A program made the position numbers and the translations under genes. DNA of 5,341 bases, taken from assembly GCA_015231395.1 (NCBI GenBank), contig JADGBP010000185.1:1-5341 (forward strand). The letters are read 5' to 3'. Below are positions 1-5,341 of this stretch, one piece after another. Each line of letters begins with the position of its first letter. Position 1 is the first letter of the stretch. Source of the DNA: Desulfamplus sp. (lineage in GTDB: Bacteria; Desulfobacterota; Desulfobacteria; Desulfobacterales; Desulfobacteraceae). The notes below the pieces were generated by a model. It ran no database searches, had not been told where the DNA came from, and worked only from the letters and a program-made list of their open reading frames with translations.

Positions 1-127
1 TGAATGTTTTCATTACGCAACTGAATATCTGCAACCGGCAACTGGAGATTGACATGAAAGGTAGTTCCCTTTCCCGATGTACTATCCACACTGATAATGC
101 CGCCCATCATTTCAACCAGCCGTCTGG
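1..127 (-). CDS. Histidine kinase HATPase C-terminal fragment (inverted copy)
   Basis: Read on the minus strand, this segment encodes about 41 codons without a stop. They begin at the RRLVEMMGG stretch that follows the G2 box of a HATPase domain and run through [16 protein letters not shown]. The bases at 20-127 are the exact reverse complement of 5234-5341, so this is a second, inverted copy of the C-terminus of the kinase that starts at 3232. The remaining 19 bases (1-19) continue the same reading frame as LRNENI, which predicts what follows the right edge of the window. The fragment has no start and no upstream half of the kinase: at about 127 the sequence switches to an unrelated plus-strand kinase. 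It is therefore not a functional gene here. It is either the tail of a chimeric join or the edge of a real inverted duplication. Confidence 0.8.
20..127 (+). repeat. Left arm of terminal inverted repeat
   Basis: Position i pairs with 5361-i. Every base from 20 to 127 is complementary to 5341-5234 (108 of 108). The match extends with one mismatch (128 g versus expected a) to 136, then stops. The arm is made of kinase coding sequence, not of transposon-like ends, and there is no target duplication or transposase. The arm runs to or past the right edge of the window, so its true length is unknown. Confidence 0.97.
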
Positions 128-786
128 GTATGGCAATTGTCAAAAAAATCATTACTGCTCATGGTGGAAATATTGACTTTGAAACCGAATCTGGCAAAGG
201 CACAAGCTTTACAATATTTCTTCCTAAATCCACATCTGTTTCAGATAATTTTTCACTACAGGAAAACAGATCTTTTCCAGATGCCCTTGCATTGCAGGAG
301 AACAAATCTTGTCCAGACCCCCTTTCATTGCAGGAAAAATTATCTGTAAATAATGAGAATAATCAGAAAATATGTCAATCCGATATAAACGGTTTTACGA
401 AAGTTTTAAAAATCCTTATGGCTGAAGACAACAAATTGAACCAGAAATTAATCGGGAAGTATCTGGATAAAATGGGACATTGCGTGGATATCGTTAGCAA
501 TGGAAAAGAAGCAGTCACTGCCTTGACAAATAATCAATATGACATGGTTCTCATGGATATCCAGATGCCAGAAATGGATGGACTGTCGGCAACTCGGGTT
601 ATTCGAGATATTTCATCTCCTGTTCTTGACCATAATATTCTCATTATGGCGATGACCGGACACAATCTTCAGGAAGAGATTGATAAATGTATGGATGCAG
701 GAATGAATGCTCACATCGCAAAACCCATCAAGCAGACAGAGCTTGCTAAAAGAATTGCAGATTTGACAGGAAGTTTCAAAATATAG
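97..786 (+). CDS. Hybrid histidine kinase, 3' part (HATPase end + receiver), 5'-truncated
   Basis: This is the C-terminal part of a hybrid sensor kinase. Residues 10-44 (LGMAIVKK, AHGGNIDFETESGKG, FTIFLPK) are the G2 box end and last strands of a HATPase_c domain. Residues 45-102 form a linker holding three copies of a 12-residue repeat (SLQENRSFPDAL type). Residues 103-225 form a complete CheY-like receiver domain: acidic pair E110/D111, phospho-acceptor D154 in VLMDIQMPEMDG, T187 in MTGH, K209 in AKPI. The receiver should take phosphate from the kinase core for relay or output; no HPt domain follows. The ATG at 97 is almost certainly not the native start. The first nine residues are antisense translation of the other kinase's duplicated tail, and genuine sequence begins at about 124-128. 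The HisKA, sensor domains and the N, G1 and F boxes are missing. Stop at 784-786; the next gene begins 62 nt later. Confidence 0.85.
   Translation: MPPIISTSRLGMAIVKKIITAHGGNIDFETESGKGTSFTIFLPKSTSVSDNFSLQENRSFPDALALQENKSCPDPLSLQEKLSVNNENNQKICQSDINGFTKVLKILMAEDNKLNQKLIGKYLDKMGHCVDIVSNGKEAVTALTNNQYDMVLMDIQMPEMDGLSATRVIRDISSPVLDHNILIMAMTGHNLQEEIDKCMDAGMNAHIAKPIKQTELAKRIADLTGSFKI
253..345 (+). repeat. 36-nt in-frame tandem repeat in HATPase-receiver linker
   Basis: Two full 36-nt units (253-288 and 289-324) and a partial third (325-345) encode SLQENRSFPDAL, ALQENKSCPDPL and SLQEKLS. The unit is a multiple of three, so copy number can change without a frameshift. It lies in the inter-domain linker, where length change should be tolerated. 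Confidence 0.85.
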
Positions 787-848
787 TTATTTTGATTTTT
801 ATAAATCATATCAAATAGTTAAAATTAAAAACTACAGGAAAAGAACAT

Positions 849-2156
849 ATGACCCAACTTATTTACCAGCAACTCGCATACCATATTGACAAGCTTCCTG
901 GAGGATTCCCATCTACAGAAACAGGGGTGGAGTTAAGAATACTGAAACAGCTTTTTACTCCAGAAGAAGCACAGCTCACACTTAATTTAACAATAATTCC
1001 TGAGCCTGTAAGGGTAATCGCCGCAAGAGCGATGATACCTATTCCCATTGCCGAAAAAATGCTCAAGGAACTTGCCTTTAAAGGCTGTATAATCAGCGTG
1101 CAACTGGATATCATGATTAAGAGCACATTGCCGCTTTTGCCAAAATGGCTCAAACGAAAAGCCCTGTTTGGTAATATCCGTGAGGATGAACAGATGCTTT
1201 ATTCCGCGTGCAGCTTTGTAATCGGGATCTGGGAATTTCATTTGAATAACATGACACCTGAGCTGGCAAGGGATATGAATGAATATATGCCTTACCTCAT
1301 AAATGACTGGATTAAATATCCACAATTGAGAACAATCCCAATTGGAGCCAGTCTTGATTCAAGTCTCAAGGTATTTTCTTATGAAAATGCACGGGAACTC
1401 ATTCAAAAACAGAAGCATATACTTATTGCCAAATGTGTCTGCCGCGTTGAGGCAGAAGTTTCAGGACATAAATGCAAATTTCCAATGGAAACCTGTTTTG
1501 TATTTGGAATCGCAGCGGATTATTATGAACGCAACAAATTAGGACGGATGATTGATCAGGCAGAAGCATTAGAAATACTCAAAAAAGTGGAAAAAGCAGG
1601 ACTTGTACTGCAACCGTCCAACTCACAGGAAGTTTTAAATATATGCTGCTGCTGTGGCTGCTGCTGCGGAGTTCTTAAAAACATAAAAAAGTTGCCTGCC
1701 CCTGCTCAATACATACCATCAGCTTTCATGAACACCCTTGACAGTGAAGCTTGCAACGGATGCGGTATTTGCGTTAAACGCTGCCAGATGAATGCACTGT
1801 CACTGGTTGGAAGCAAAAATGCACTGTCACTGGTGGGCGGCAAAAATGCATTGTCACAGGAGATCAAGAACGAGGAAAAGGATAGCAAGGGTAAAGATAG
1901 CAAGGATAACAAAGGCAAAGATAGCAAGAAAGCTGTTCTGGATACAAGCCGGTGTATCGGCTGCGGAGGATGTGTGCCTACCTGTCCCACCAAGGCAATG
2001 CAACTTGTCAGAAAACCTGAAACAGACTATTTAAAACCATCAAAAAATACTATTTCAACCACTTATATGCAGTCTCAGACTAAAGGTAAAATTAACCCGA
2101 TTAACATGTTAAAATTATGTTTGGATTCATGGTATGACCGATATACTGCGAAATAA
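849..2156 (+). CDS. Cys-rich 2x[4Fe-4S] ferredoxin-domain protein
   Basis: This 435-aa cytoplasmic protein has no signal peptide or TM helix. The N-terminal ~160 residues are a helical region (LPGGFPSTETGVELRILKQLF, then a possible winged-helix-like segment at ~40-90). C196, C198, C209 and C216 form a CxC-x10-C-x6-C pattern. Residues 265-274 read ICCCCGCCCG, seven cysteines in eight positions. Two ferredoxin motifs follow: C302-x2-C305-x2-C308-x3-C312 and C369-x2-C372-x2-C375-x3-C379-P, each expected to bind a [4Fe-4S] cluster. The pattern matches, from memory, an uncharacterised ferredoxin-like family common in sulfate-reducing and related anaerobes. Electron transfer is the likely role, but partner and substrate are unknown. 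The two cluster motifs are usually separated by about 25-30 residues; here 56 lie between C312 and C369 because of repeats and a Lys/Asp/Ser-rich stretch (341-361). Start 849 follows an aggaaa ribosome site at ~836-841. The SDR gene follows after 109 nt. Confidence 0.9.
   Translation: MTQLIYQQLAYHIDKLPGGFPSTETGVELRILKQLFTPEEAQLTLNLTIIPEPVRVIAARAMIPIPIAEKMLKELAFKGCIISVQLDIMIKSTLPLLPKWLKRKALFGNIREDEQMLYSACSFVIGIWEFHLNNMTPELARDMNEYMPYLINDWIKYPQLRTIPIGASLDSSLKVFSYENARELIQKQKHILIAKCVCRVEAEVSGHKCKFPMETCFVFGIAADYYERNKLGRMIDQAEALEILKKVEKAGLVLQPSNSQEVLNICCCCGCCCGVLKNIKKLPAPAQYIPSAFMNTLDSEACNGCGICVKRCQMNALSLVGSKNALSLVGGKNALSQEIKNEEKDSKGKDSKDNKGKDSKKAVLDTSRCIGCGGCVPTCPTKAMQLVRKPETDYLKPSKNTISTTYMQSQTKGKINPINMLKLCLDSWYDRYTAK
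1644..1670 (+). repeat. TGC-codon run encoding poly-Cys motif
   Basis: The bases are three tgc codons, tgt, ggc, three tgc codons and gga, encoding CCCCGCCCG. This is a near-perfect trinucleotide repeat inside the likely metal-binding motif at residues 266-274 of the FeS protein. Relatives, as I recall them, have CNCCGCC-type spacing, so one or more cysteines may reflect codon slippage; that is inference. Confidence 0.6.
1791..1860 (+). repeat. 27-nt in-frame tandem repeat between the two [4Fe-4S] motifs
   Basis: Two full 27-nt units (1791-1817 and 1818-1844) and a partial third (1845-1860) encode NALSLVGSK, NALSLVGGK and NALSQ. The repeat begins just after the last cysteine region of the first cluster motif and duplicates the strand that normally links the two clusters. 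Near-identity at the DNA level indicates recent duplication. Confidence 0.9.
1881..1931 (+). repeat. Short degenerate repeat encoding Asp-Ser-Lys-rich linker
   Basis: The decamer gatagcaagg occurs at 1881 and 1896, with a near copy at 1906 and a 9-base copy at 1920. It encodes DSKGKDSKDNKGKDSKK, a low-complexity, highly charged and probably disordered linker within the FeS protein, immediately before the second cluster motif. Confidence 0.75.
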
Positions 2157-2201
2157 GCTACAAATAAGAAATAAGCGGTTTTGCATTGATTATTGTTGGA
2201 T

Positions 2202-2233
2202 TGAAATTTCTGGATAATGAAATTCCTGAATAA
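2202..2233 (+). repeat. 16-nt direct tandem repeat upstream of the SDR gene
   Basis: tgaaatttctggataa (2202-2217) is followed directly by tgaaattcctgaataa (2218-2233), 14 of 16 identical. It lies in the 109-nt gap before the dehydrogenase, upstream of its ribosome site. It could be an operator-like direct repeat or simple slippage; nothing in the window decides. The same gap begins with three copies of aaataag (2151, 2162, 2169), the first spanning the stop codon of the FeS gene. Confidence 0.5.
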
Positions 2234-2265
2234 GGATAATAACAAAAAATGGAGCGTCAGAAAAA

Positions 2266-3090
2266 ATGGAAAAAATGCTTGAAAACAAAATTGCTATTAT
2301 AACCGGTTCCGGCAGAGGTATTGGCAAGGCTGCCGCTTTGATGCTTGCAAAATCAGGTGCAAAAGTTGTTGTCAGTGACATCGATCCTGAACCGGCACAA
2401 GAGACAGTATCAGAAATTAAAAATGCAGGCGGAGAGGCTGTTGCCCATGTCGGCGATATAACAGAAGATAGTTTTGCCAAGAACATTATCAACACTGCTA
2501 TTGAAAATTGGGGTGGGCTTCACATCATTATTAACAATGCCGGATTTACCTGGGATTCCATGATCCACAAAATGACAGATAAGCAGTGGGATACCATTAT
2601 GGATCTACACCTTAAAGCACCTTTTAGAATTATCCGTGCTGCAAAACCGTGGTTCTGTGATTCTGCGAAAAAAGAGATTGAGCAAAAAGGAAAGGCTGTG
2701 GCAAGAAAAATCATAAATATATCTTCCATTTCAGGCACTACGGGCAATGCTGGGCAGGCAAACTACTCCGCAGCCAAATCAGGCATGATAGGATTGACCA
2801 AAACTATCAGCAAGGAGTGGGGTAGATACAATGTTCAGTGCAATGCCATTGCCTTTGGAGCAATTGAAACTCGTTTGTCCGCTCCAAAAGAAGAAGGGGC
2901 ATCCATGGAAAAAGATGGGGAGATAATCTCCCTTGGAATACCAAAGCAGATAAGAGAGATAGCAACCATGATGATTCCTCTTGGAAGATTAGGCACTCCT
3001 GAAGAGGCAGCAGGTTCTATTTTCTTTTTAGCTTCTCCACTGTCTGATTATGTAAGTGGTGAAGTTCTTACCGTATCTGGTGGTTTATAG
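2266..3090 (+). CDS. Short-chain dehydrogenase/reductase, FabG-like
   Basis: This 274-aa cytoplasmic NAD(P)-dependent oxidoreductase of the classical SDR family probably acts on a 3-oxoacyl/3-hydroxyacyl thioester or similar alcohol/ketone. The Rossmann motif TGSGRGIG is at 13-20. D38 at the end of the second strand suggests NAD(H) rather than NADP(H). D64 and NNAG (90-93) follow, then the catalytic S154, Y167 and K171 (S-x12-YSAAK spacing as in FabG). The tetrad Asn is replaced by His115 in the DLHLKAPF segment, which resembles the HLRG-type segment of hydroxyacyl-CoA dehydrogenases of the MFE-2 type. The usual APG after the sixth strand is AFG (F197). The substrate loop (~204-236) is longer than in E. 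coli FabG. The C-terminal SGEVLTVSGGL is typical. Start 2266 has a ggag-like site at 2251-2254, about 11 nt upstream. An ATG at 2249 is out of frame. Exact substrate not assignable. Confidence 0.95.
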   Translation: MEKMLENKIAIITGSGRGIGKAAALMLAKSGAKVVVSDIDPEPAQETVSEIKNAGGEAVAHVGDITEDSFAKNIINTAIENWGGLHIIINNAGFTWDSMIHKMTDKQWDTIMDLHLKAPFRIIRAAKPWFCDSAKKEIEQKGKAVARKIINISSISGTTGNAGQANYSAAKSGMIGLTKTISKEWGRYNVQCNAIAFGAIETRLSAPKEEGASMEKDGEIISLGIPKQIREIATMMIPLGRLGTPEEAAGSIFFLASPLSDYVSGEVLTVSGGL

Positions 3091-3142
3091 ATTTTTTGTC
3101 ATCTGCCCTGAATAAATTGGCAAAACCCTTAAAATTCCTATC

Positions 3143-3162
3143 CCCGCCGCAAGCGGACGAGG
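3143..3162 (+). other. GC-rich imperfect hairpin in AT-rich intergenic region
   Basis: In the 141-nt gap between the SDR and the kinase, a sharply GC-rich stretch can fold as 3143-3149 against 3154-3162. That gives seven G-C pairs, single bulged A residues at 3157 and 3160, and a CAAG loop. No T-run follows (the next bases are tatttgc), so it is a poor intrinsic terminator. It could be a REP-like dispersed palindrome or a structured 5' leader of the kinase mRNA. Confidence 0.4.
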
Positions 3163-3191
3163 TATTTGCTTTGCAATAAAAATAAGATATA

Positions 3192-3222
3192 AAGGAGATA
3201 ATCATATAACGAAAAAATGAGG
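3192..3222 (+). promoter_or_regulatory. Ribosome-site candidates deciding the kinase start
   Basis: A strong aaggag (3192-3197) lies 19 nt before an in-frame ATG at 3217, and further from the ATG at 3232. A weaker gagg (3219-3222) is 9 nt before 3232. An in-frame stop at 3199-3201 rules out any earlier start. I chose 3232 for spacing; 3217 would add only MRQSY. Confidence 0.5.
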
Positions 3223-3231
3223 CAATCATAT

Positions 3232-5341
3232 ATGACAGAACGTAAAAGAATTTTGTTGTTGATTATGATCATGACCTTTTCATCACTCATGATTACAGGG
3301 ATAACTGTAACTATTTTATATCACACATCTATTATTGATATAACTGGGATTCATGAATTTTTTATAAAAGCCGGATTAATTGCCGGAATATTTACTATCC
3401 TGTTTGTGGTATCAGGTGTATTTTTGTTTTTCAGAATAACTGAGCCTCTGATCAAAAAATTCAAAGAACGGTCTGCACAGCTTGAAGAACAGACAGTACA
3501 ACTTCAAAAACAGACAGTACAACTTCAAGAACAGAAACAACAGCTTGAAGATCAGGCGGAACAGATTTTAGAGAGGTCTACCCGACTTGAAATTATAAAT
3601 AAGGAGTTAAGACAGGAAATCACTGAACGGCAATATTTAGAGGATACTCTTCGTAAGAGCAAAGAGCGTTACCGCTCAATTTACAATAATACCCCTGTGA
3701 TGCTTCACTCAATCAACGATGCGGGAATACTGGTAACCGTCAGCAATTACTGGCTTGATGTTATGGGCTATAAGCGGCATGAGGTAATAGGACGACATCT
3801 TACAGATTTTCTTACAGAAAAATCAAGCTCGTATGCCAACCAGATATCCCTTCCCCAATTTTTTAAGAACGGTTACGTTAAAGATATTTCCTACCAGTTT
3901 GTTAAAAGCAACGGCGAAATCATGGAGACTCTTCTTTCCGCAATATCGGAAACTGATGAAGATGGAAAATTTGTTAGGTCTCTTGGTGTTGTACAAGACA
4001 TTACAGAAATCAAAAATATCACAGGGTATCTTATGAATAGCCAGAGACGGCTTTCAAATGTGCTGGAGATATTGCCGGTTGGTGTATGGATTATAGAAAA
4101 AAATGGCACTATCTCCTATGGAAACAAGATGGGACAGACAATCTGGGCGGGAATCCAACACATCGGTCCAGAAGATTATGGTAAATACAAAGCATGGCGA
4201 GCAGACACAGGTACGTTGCTCAAGCCAGAGGATTGGGGGGCTTACCGAGCTTTCACCAAAGGAGAGGTCTGTTCTGAAGAGGAACTTGAAATTGAGTCTT
4301 TTGATGGTATCCGCAAGACCATTCTCAACTGGGCAATACCTATTATGGGGATGAATAATGAAATCAAGGGAGCAGTTGTTGTAAATCAGGATATCACTGA
4401 CCGCAGGCAAATGGAAAAAGAGCTTGAACAAGCTAAAGAGGTGGCGGAATCTGCCAATCTGAGTAAAAGCAAGTTTCTTGCAGTCATGAGCCATGAAATC
4501 CGTACTCCCATGAACGGGGTTATTGGTCTGACAGATCTGCTTCTGACAACCACTCTGACAGAACTCCAGAAAAATTACCTTGGACACCTGAGATACTCTG
4601 CCTATGGTCTTCTCGATATTATAAACGACATTCTGGACATATCGAAAATTGAAGCAGGTAAAATGGAACTTGAGAATATAGAGTTCAATCTTGGAGATAT
4701 GGTTCACAAGGTTGTCTTTATGATGAGCCACAAAGCCAGCGAAAAAGGAATTGTCCTGCTTACAGAAATTGAACCTGATATTCCTGAAGTCTTTATTGGA
4801 GATCCGGTCAGAATTCGTCAGGTAATATTGAATCTGGTCAGTAATGCGATGAAATTTACAGAAAATGGTAATGTTACGGTTTCTGTCATAAAAGCGGGCA
4901 ATCAATATAGACAGAATGAGGACGATCTACAAGGAAAACCAGACGGAAATCAAAACGAACAGAATGACCAGAAGAGAGAATCGGATGGAAATCAGGACGC
5001 GCAGAATGACCAGAAGAGAGAATCGGATGGAAATCAGGACGGGCAAAATCTTCAGAGGGCAGAACCGGACATAAATCAAGACGGACAAAAATTATTACCA
5101 CTTACCATTTCCGTGAAAGATACAGGCATCGGCATTCCTGAAAACAAGCTTGATATCATTTTTGAAAATTTCACTCAGACCGATGATTTCACAACCCGGC
5201 AATATGGAGGTACAGGTTTAGGGCTTGCCATATCCAGACGGCTGGTTGAAATGATGGGCGGCATTATCAGTGTGGATAGTACATCGGGAAAGGGAACTAC
5301 CTTTCATGTCAATCTCCAGTTGCCGGTTGCAGATATTCAGT
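3232..5341 (+). CDS. Membrane PAS-PAS sensor histidine kinase, 3' end outside window
   Basis: 703 codons are open to the right edge. TM segments at ~7-29 and ~47-68 enclose a loop of only ~17 residues, so a periplasmic ligand domain is absent. Residues 75-145 form a Gln/Glu-rich heptad coiled coil in place of a recognisable HAMP. PAS1 spans ~142-262 (ending VVQDITEIK) and PAS2 ~271-391 ([16 protein letters not shown], ending [10 protein letters not shown]). HisKA at ~413-478 has H-box [10 protein letters not shown] with phospho-acceptor H421. The HATPase domain has N-box NLVSNAMKF (N534, N538), G1 DTGIGI (D630), F-box FENFTQ (645-650) and G2 GGTGLGLA (659-666), so the core looks active. Between N-box and G1, residues ~556-620 are a repeat-rich Gln/Asn/Asp insertion. 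Such kinases usually continue into one or more receiver domains, which would lie beyond the window. The signal is probably cytoplasmic or redox/ligand binding by PAS; cofactor not visible. Its C-terminal part recurs inverted at 1-127. Confidence 0.96.
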   Translation, partial: MTERKRILLLIMIMTFSSLMITGITVTILYHTSIIDITGIHEFFIKAGLIAGIFTILFVVSGVFLFFRITEPLIKKFKERSAQLEEQTVQLQKQTVQLQEQKQQLEDQAEQILERSTRLEIINKELRQEITERQYLEDTLRKSKERYRSIYNNTPVMLHSINDAGILVTVSNYWLDVMGYKRHEVIGRHLTDFLTEKSSSYANQISLPQFFKNGYVKDISYQFVKSNGEIMETLLSAISETDEDGKFVRSLGVVQDITEIKNITGYLMNSQRRLSNVLEILPVGVWIIEKNGTISYGNKMGQTIWAGIQHIGPEDYGKYKAWRADTGTLLKPEDWGAYRAFTKGEVCSEEELEIESFDGIRKTILNWAIPIMGMNNEIKGAVVVNQDITDRRQMEKELEQAKEVAESANLSKSKFLAVMSHEIRTPMNGVIGLTDLLLTTTLTELQKNYLGHLRYSAYGLLDIINDILDISKIEAGKMELENIEFNLGDMVHKVVFMMSHKASEKGIVLLTEIEPDIPEVFIGDPVRIRQVILNLVSNAMKFTENGNVTVSVIKAGNQYRQNEDDLQGKPDGNQNEQNDQKRESDGNQDAQNDQKRESDGNQDGQNLQRAEPDINQDGQKLLPLTISVKDTGIGIPENKLDIIFENFTQTDDFTTRQYGGTGLGLAISRRLVEMMGGIISVDSTSGKGTTFHVNLQLPVADIQ
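3478..3582 (+). repeat. 21-nt heptad repeat in signalling coiled coil
   Basis: Five 21-nt units (starting 3478, 3499, 3520, 3541, 3562) encode [28 protein letters not shown] and QILERST. The first three are close to identical in DNA. Leucine or isoleucine recurs every seven residues, fitting a parallel dimeric coiled coil that links the second TM helix to PAS1. Gain or loss of one unit keeps both frame and heptad phase. Confidence 0.85.
4939..5091 (+). repeat. 42-nt in-frame tandem repeat inside HATPase domain
   Basis: Three full 42-nt units (4939-4980, 4981-5022, 5023-5064) and a partial fourth (5065-5091) encode [42 protein letters not shown] and [10 protein letters not shown] degenerate copy (GNQYRQN) precedes them at ~4897. 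The tract lies between the N-box and the G1 box, in a strand-to-strand loop, and adds roughly 55 residues to the usual domain. Confidence 0.9.
5234..5341 (-). repeat. Right arm of terminal inverted repeat
   Basis: Exact reverse complement of 20-127. It spans the codons for R669 to Q703 of the kinase, from just after the G2 box to the window edge. The bases at 1-19, reverse-complemented, continue the frame, so the identity probably extends at least 19 nt past the edge. Confidence 0.97.

Noticed and set aside
790..815. Possible AT-only hairpin after the left kinase (793-798 with 803-808)
   Set aside because: Six mostly A-T pairs and no T-run downstream; expected by chance in such AT-rich sequence, so not called a terminator.
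787..848. Sigma-70-like promoter before the FeS gene
   Set aside because: ttgatt at 791-797 has no convincing -10 box at proper spacing; AT-rich sequence gives many weak matches.
863..1325. Minus-strand open frames of 96 and 112 codons
   Set aside because: Antisense shadows of the FeS protein N-terminus; no ribosome site or recognisable motif.
1706..1993. Minus-strand 95-codon frame rich in Leu/Ser
   Set aside because: Its repeats are just the antisense reading of the 27-nt and DSK-encoding repeats in the FeS gene.
2249..2302. Short 17-codon frame starting at an ATG before the SDR start
   Set aside because: It overlaps the SDR start out of frame and is Lys/Trp-rich by chance of the poly-A tract; no attenuator-like structure follows.
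4054..4905. 283-codon open frame on the minus strand
   Set aside because: It lies wholly antisense to the HisKA/PAS2/HATPase region of the right-hand kinase, whose plus-strand motifs are intact. The antisense translation shows no recognisable domain.
4939..5091. CRISPR-like array
   Set aside because: Units are directly adjacent 42-nt coding repeats with no unique spacers and lie in frame inside a kinase domain.
20..5341. Terminal inverted repeats of a transposon or linear plasmid
   Set aside because: The arms are internal kinase codons in frame. There is no transposase, terminal protein gene or flanking target duplication, and the left arm is not at a boundary of an element.

Overview
The window looks like a low-GC (about 40% by eye) gram-negative bacterial genome. 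A Desulfobacterota/Desulfobacterales-type anaerobe is the most plausible host. The reasons are a Cys-rich two-[4Fe-4S] protein of a type I associate with that group, an SDR dehydrogenase resembling acyl-CoA/ACP ketoreductases, and large PAS-rich hybrid histidine kinases. The taxonomic call is an inference, not something the sequence proves.

Layout, left to right. (1) Positions 1-127 read on the minus strand as a piece of histidine-kinase C-terminus; 20-127 is the exact reverse complement of the last 108 bases of the window. (2) At about 124-136 this switches abruptly to a different kinase on the plus strand. Only its last HATPase strands and a complete receiver domain remain (to 786). (3) 849-2156 encodes a 435-aa iron-sulfur protein with a poly-cysteine motif and two [4Fe-4S] motifs. 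(4) 2266-3090 encodes a 274-aa FabG-like short-chain dehydrogenase. (5) 3232 to the right edge is a long hybrid-type sensor histidine kinase (two TM segments, heptad coiled coil, two PAS domains, HisKA, HATPase), still open at the end. The complete genes all point right, with gaps of 62, 109 and 141 nt, so co-transcription is possible but not tight. No stretch over 300 nt lacks a gene.

The FeS protein and the dehydrogenase plausibly belong to one redox or acyl-intermediate module, with two kinases around it. No direct functional link is visible in sequence.

Two things stand out. First, the ends of the window form an inverted duplication with microhomology at the junction. A fold-back chimera (amplification or assembly) is the simplest explanation; a real inverted duplication that could exchange kinase C-termini is the alternative. 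Second, all three signalling/FeS proteins carry in-frame tandem repeats (units of 36, 27, 21 and 42 nt) in linkers or loops, including one placed inside the ATP-binding domain of the right-hand kinase. This suggests a genome prone to intragenic minisatellite expansion. I found no CRISPR array, transposase, tRNA or rRNA, and no clearly new multi-gene system.
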